Source: Candidatus Fredericiella danica (GTDB taxonomy: Bacteria > Chloroflexota > Anaerolineae > Caldilineales > Caldilineaceae). From it: a stretch of 39,938 nucleotides of DNA. This document shows, one piece after another, positions 37,678 to 39,938 of this stretch. The stretch covers positions 1-39,938 of the forward strand of contig JADJPH010000057.1 in assembly GCA_016713335.1 (NCBI GenBank), written 5' to 3'. A program made the translations under genes and the position numbers. The notes below the pieces were generated by a model. That model saw nothing but the letters and a program-made list of their open reading frames with translations. It had not been told where the DNA came from and did not search any database. Every line of letters begins with the position of its first letter. Position 1 is the stretch's first letter.

Positions 37678-39017
37678 ATGACAGAGGCGAATGCAGCCAG
37701 TCACCGTGCAGGCACGAACGGCACGGCCAATGGTGTGACAAACGGGGTGACAAACGGCGCCAGCCAGACGCTGCGCTCGGGCTATCAGTTGAGAACCATC
37801 GCAGCCGGGCTAGCTATGCCCACATTGTCGGTTGGGGCTACGAGGTGCCGGAAAAGTCATCACCAATCCAGGACCTGGAGCAGATTGTCGACACGACCGA
37901 CGAGTGGATCCGGTCGCGGACAGGGATCCAGGAACGGCATGTCGCCGCTGACCCCAAGGAGACATCTGCGACGCTGGCCATTGCTGCGGCACGCAAAGGC
38001 GCTCGAAGTTGCCGACGTCCCTGCCAGCAAAGTCGATCTCATTATCTGCTCCACCACGACGCCGGAATATAGTTTTCCGGCAACGGGTTGCCTTGTCCAG
38101 GATGCGATCGGCGCCTCCAACGCCGGTGCATTTGACCTCAGCGCTGCGTGCTCCGGTTTTGTTTACGCCTTGAGCATGGCGCGCGGCCATATTATTGCCG
38201 GCGACGCCGAGTATGTGCTTGTCATCGGCACGGAAACCCTAAGCCGCATCGTTGACTGGACGGATCGCGAGACCTGCGTGCTCTTTGGCGATGGTGCAGG
38301 GGCCGTGCTGGTGGCCGCCAGCGAAGTGCCCGGCGGCATCGTCGCCTGTGAGTTAGGCAGCGACGGCTCCGGGGGCAGCGCCCTGATTGTTCCGGCAGGC
38401 GGCAGCGCGCTGCCTACCAGCCTCGAAACCGTCAATGCCGGTCAGCACTACATCAAGATGGACGGTAAGGCGGTATTCCGCTTTGCCACACGCGTGATGG
38501 CCAGCGCCACGCGGCGGGTGCTGGAGCGCGCCGGCTACACCGCAGCCGACGTGGATCTAGTGGTGCCGCATCAAGCCAACCTCCGCATCATCCAGAACGC
38601 TGTCTTTAACCAGCTCAAGATTCCCGAAGAGAAGGTCTTTGTCAACCTGCAGAAATACGGCAACACCAGCACTGCCAGCATCCCCATTGCCCTATGCGAG
38701 GCGATCGAGGCCGGCCGGCTCAAGCCGGGCCATAAGGTTGTCTTCGTCGGGTTTGGCGCAGGGCTGACCTGGGCGGCCTGTGCACTGGAATGGCGGACGC
38801 CCGTCGAGAGAAGCGGACGCAGACTGGTGGAAGAGCACGCCGGCAGGCGACCTATAGCGCCGCCGCCGCCCGCAGCATGTGGAAGCGTGCGGTGCGTTGG
38901 GTCTACGACACGCTGCCAACCGACCCCGAAGCCCCGCGTGAACCGGGGAAATCAAAGGAAAAACCGGCGGAACCGCCCGTCGTGATTCCAGCGTTCCCGA
39001 CGAAAGAGCCAGAATAG
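37678..39017 (+). CDS. fabH: beta-ketoacyl-ACP synthase III, frameshifted
   Basis: ATG 37678 lies behind GGAGGAG. An unusual low-complexity N-terminus (NGTANGVTNGVTNG) precedes the enzyme. YAHIVGWGYEVPEK lies in another frame from ~37808; then near 37854-37870 one base is lost from an A-run and one C gained, turning the expected EKVITNQDLE into EKSSPIQDLE; then TTDEWIRSRTGIQERHVA. At ~37997 an extra A shifts back to ALEVADVPASKVDLIICSTT. The catalytic Cys is in LSAACSGFVYAL (codon 38149-38151), His in VPHQANLRII, Asn in YGNTSTASIP. After ACALEW a further shift gives a ~75-residue Arg/Pro/Lys-rich tail ending FPTKEPE at 39017. It starts fatty acid synthesis from acyl-CoA and malonyl-ACP. The shifts look like sequencing errors. 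Confidence 0.93.
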
Positions 39018-39020
39018 GCA

Positions 39021-39055
39021 ATAGGGGTCGAACGAGTTGTTCGGCCCCTATTTTT
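39021..39055 (+). terminator. rho-independent terminator after fabH
   Basis: ATAGGGGTCGAAC (39021-39033) pairs with GTTCGGCCCCTAT (39039-39051), with one T-G pair, around loop GAGTT, followed by TTTT. It ends the fabF-fabH transcript before eno. Confidence 0.9.
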
Positions 39056-39149
39056 CAAAGCCCTTTCAAGGTCTGATTCGCAATTTTGACTATTTCGTGT
39101 TAAAACGAGTCTGATATCGATGTAGTGAAATTTGATAAGGAGCTTACTT

Positions 39150-39938
39150 ATGAGCGAAATTGTTTACCTGGTCGGCCGCGAGGTGCTTGACAGCCGCGGC
39201 AACCCGACAGTGGAAGTCGAAGTAGGTCTGGAGAGCGGTGTCGTGGGCAGCGCCATCGTACCCAGTGGCGCCAGCACCGGCGTGCACGAAGCGCTCGAAC
39301 TGCGCGATGGCGACAAGAAGCGCTATGGCGGCAAGGGCGTGCTCAAGGCCGTGGAAAATGTCAACGAGATCATTGCCGAGGAATTGGTCGGTGTGGATGC
39401 CTCCAACCAGGTGGCCATCGACACCTTTATGCTTGAACTCGACGGCACCGAGACCAAGAACAAATTGGGCGCCAACGCGATCCTGGCGGTCAGCCTCGCC
39501 GTCGCCAAAGCCGCTGCCGAAGATCTGGGCCTGCCCCTCTATCGCTACCTGGGTGGCGTCAACGCGCGCGTCCTCCCGGTCCCGATGATGAACATCCTCA
39601 ACGGTGGCAAACATGCTGCCAACAGCACCGACTTCCAGGAATTCATGGTCATGCCGACCGGCGCGGAAAGCTTCCGCGAGGGTCTGCGTTGGGGCGCTGA
39701 GATCTACCAGAGCCTCAAGAAGGTGCTCCATGACGATGGCTTCAGCACCAACGTCGGCGACGAGGGCGGCTTTGCCCCGAGCCTGGGTGGCAACGTCAAG
39801 GCCATCGAAGTGATCCTCAAGGCCATCGAAAAGGCCGGCTACAAACCGGGCGTCGATGTCTATCTGGCCCTTGACCCCGCCATGAGCGAACTCTATGACG
39901 CCAAGACCGGTCTCTACAACCTGGAGATCGAAGGCCAC
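39150..39938 (+). CDS. eno: enolase, cut by the right window edge
   Basis: ATG 39150 lies seven bases after AAGGAG. The frame is open to the edge with 263 residues, about 60% of a normal enolase (~430 aa). Motifs: VGREVLDSRGNPTVEVEV, SAIVPSGASTGVHEALELRD, NKLGANAILAVSLAVAKA, PVPMMNILNGGKHAANSTDF, QEFMVMPTGAESF, NVGDEGGFAPSL, and the start of the metal-binding LALDPAMSELYD. It converts 2-phosphoglycerate to phosphoenolpyruvate. STGVHE has Val where STGEHE or STGAHE is more common. Separated from fabH by a strong terminator, so probably its own transcription unit. Confidence 0.97.
   Translation, partial: MSEIVYLVGREVLDSRGNPTVEVEVGLESGVVGSAIVPSGASTGVHEALELRDGDKKRYGGKGVLKAVENVNEIIAEELVGVDASNQVAIDTFMLELDGTETKNKLGANAILAVSLAVAKAAAEDLGLPLYRYLGGVNARVLPVPMMNILNGGKHAANSTDFQEFMVMPTGAESFREGLRWGAEIYQSLKKVLHDDGFSTNVGDEGGFAPSLGGNVKAIEVILKAIEKAGYKPGVDVYLALDPAMSELYDAKTGLYNLEIEGH

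Noticed and set aside
36674..37753. 359-codon - strand open frame over fabF
   Set aside because: His/Cys/Arg-rich antisense shadow of an intact, recognisable gene; no ribosome-binding site.
39086..39120. Possible eno promoter (TTGACT with a weak -10)
   Set aside because: TTGACT is good, but no convincing TATAAT-like box lies 16-18 bases downstream.
39144..39938. 264-codon - strand open frame over eno
   Set aside because: It is the antisense shadow of enolase, whose + strand frame carries all the family motifs.

Overview
The window looks like a chromosomal segment of a Chloroflexota bacterium, probably Anaerolineae/Caldilineae-like. This is inferred from the many exported proteins with NBR1-Ig-like (FW), CSLREA/choice-of-anchor-Q, PA14 and Ycf48-like domains, from the repeat-rich intergenic DNA, and from the fabF-fabH-eno neighbourhood. 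No marker gene or database comparison was possible. By eye the first ~2.4 kb is less GC-rich than the rest.

Layout. (1) 1-7.3 kb, + then - strand: a worn accessory region resembling a defence or genomic island. It holds a membrane NACHT NTPase broken into several frames, an unknown protein, a PD-(D/E)XK-like nuclease broken inside its ExK motif, another unknown protein whose reading frame ends by running through a degenerate tRNA-Arg(TCT) sequence, a broken APH-type phosphotransferase, and a HepT/MntA toxin-antitoxin pair. Copies of a ~130-150 bp hairpin-forming repeat lie at 5.3 and 7.5-7.8 kb. (2) 8.0-8.5 kb, +: a small exported protein with DADGDG repeats and a clear terminator. (3) 8.5-29 kb, almost entirely - strand: a secretome block containing a TAT-exported nitrilase-family protein, two tandem CSLREA beta-helix paralogues, a large beta-helix/Ycf48 protein, a TAT-exported NTF2-like protein, two solute-binding-protein/NBR1-Ig fusions, a Cache-like lipoprotein, an exported M49-like/M20 peptidase fusion, a multi-domain chagasin-like (I42) protein with an internal NTF2-like domain, and a degenerate receiver protein. 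(4) 29.2-32.2 kb, +: a sensor histidine kinase (7TM, PAS, GAF, HisKA_3) overlapping a NarL-type response regulator. (5) 32.4-39.9 kb, +: radA, an SH3b/PA14 secreted protein, a membrane protein, a 62-bp perfect palindrome, fabF, fabH, and the first part of eno.

How the genes may work together (inference): the - strand block reads as an extracellular peptide-processing and sensing set. An exopeptidase/dipeptidase fusion would release amino acids, chagasin-like domains could restrain cysteine proteases, SBP-Ig proteins with the arginine typical of amino-acid binders could bind products, and a two-component system lies beside it.

Main caution: many genes are split by single-base shifts, often at homopolymers. 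Inside fabH, adding one A and removing one C a few codons later restores the conserved family motif. Much of the apparent gene decay is therefore probably sequence or assembly error. Where frames can be joined, I report the joined gene span.
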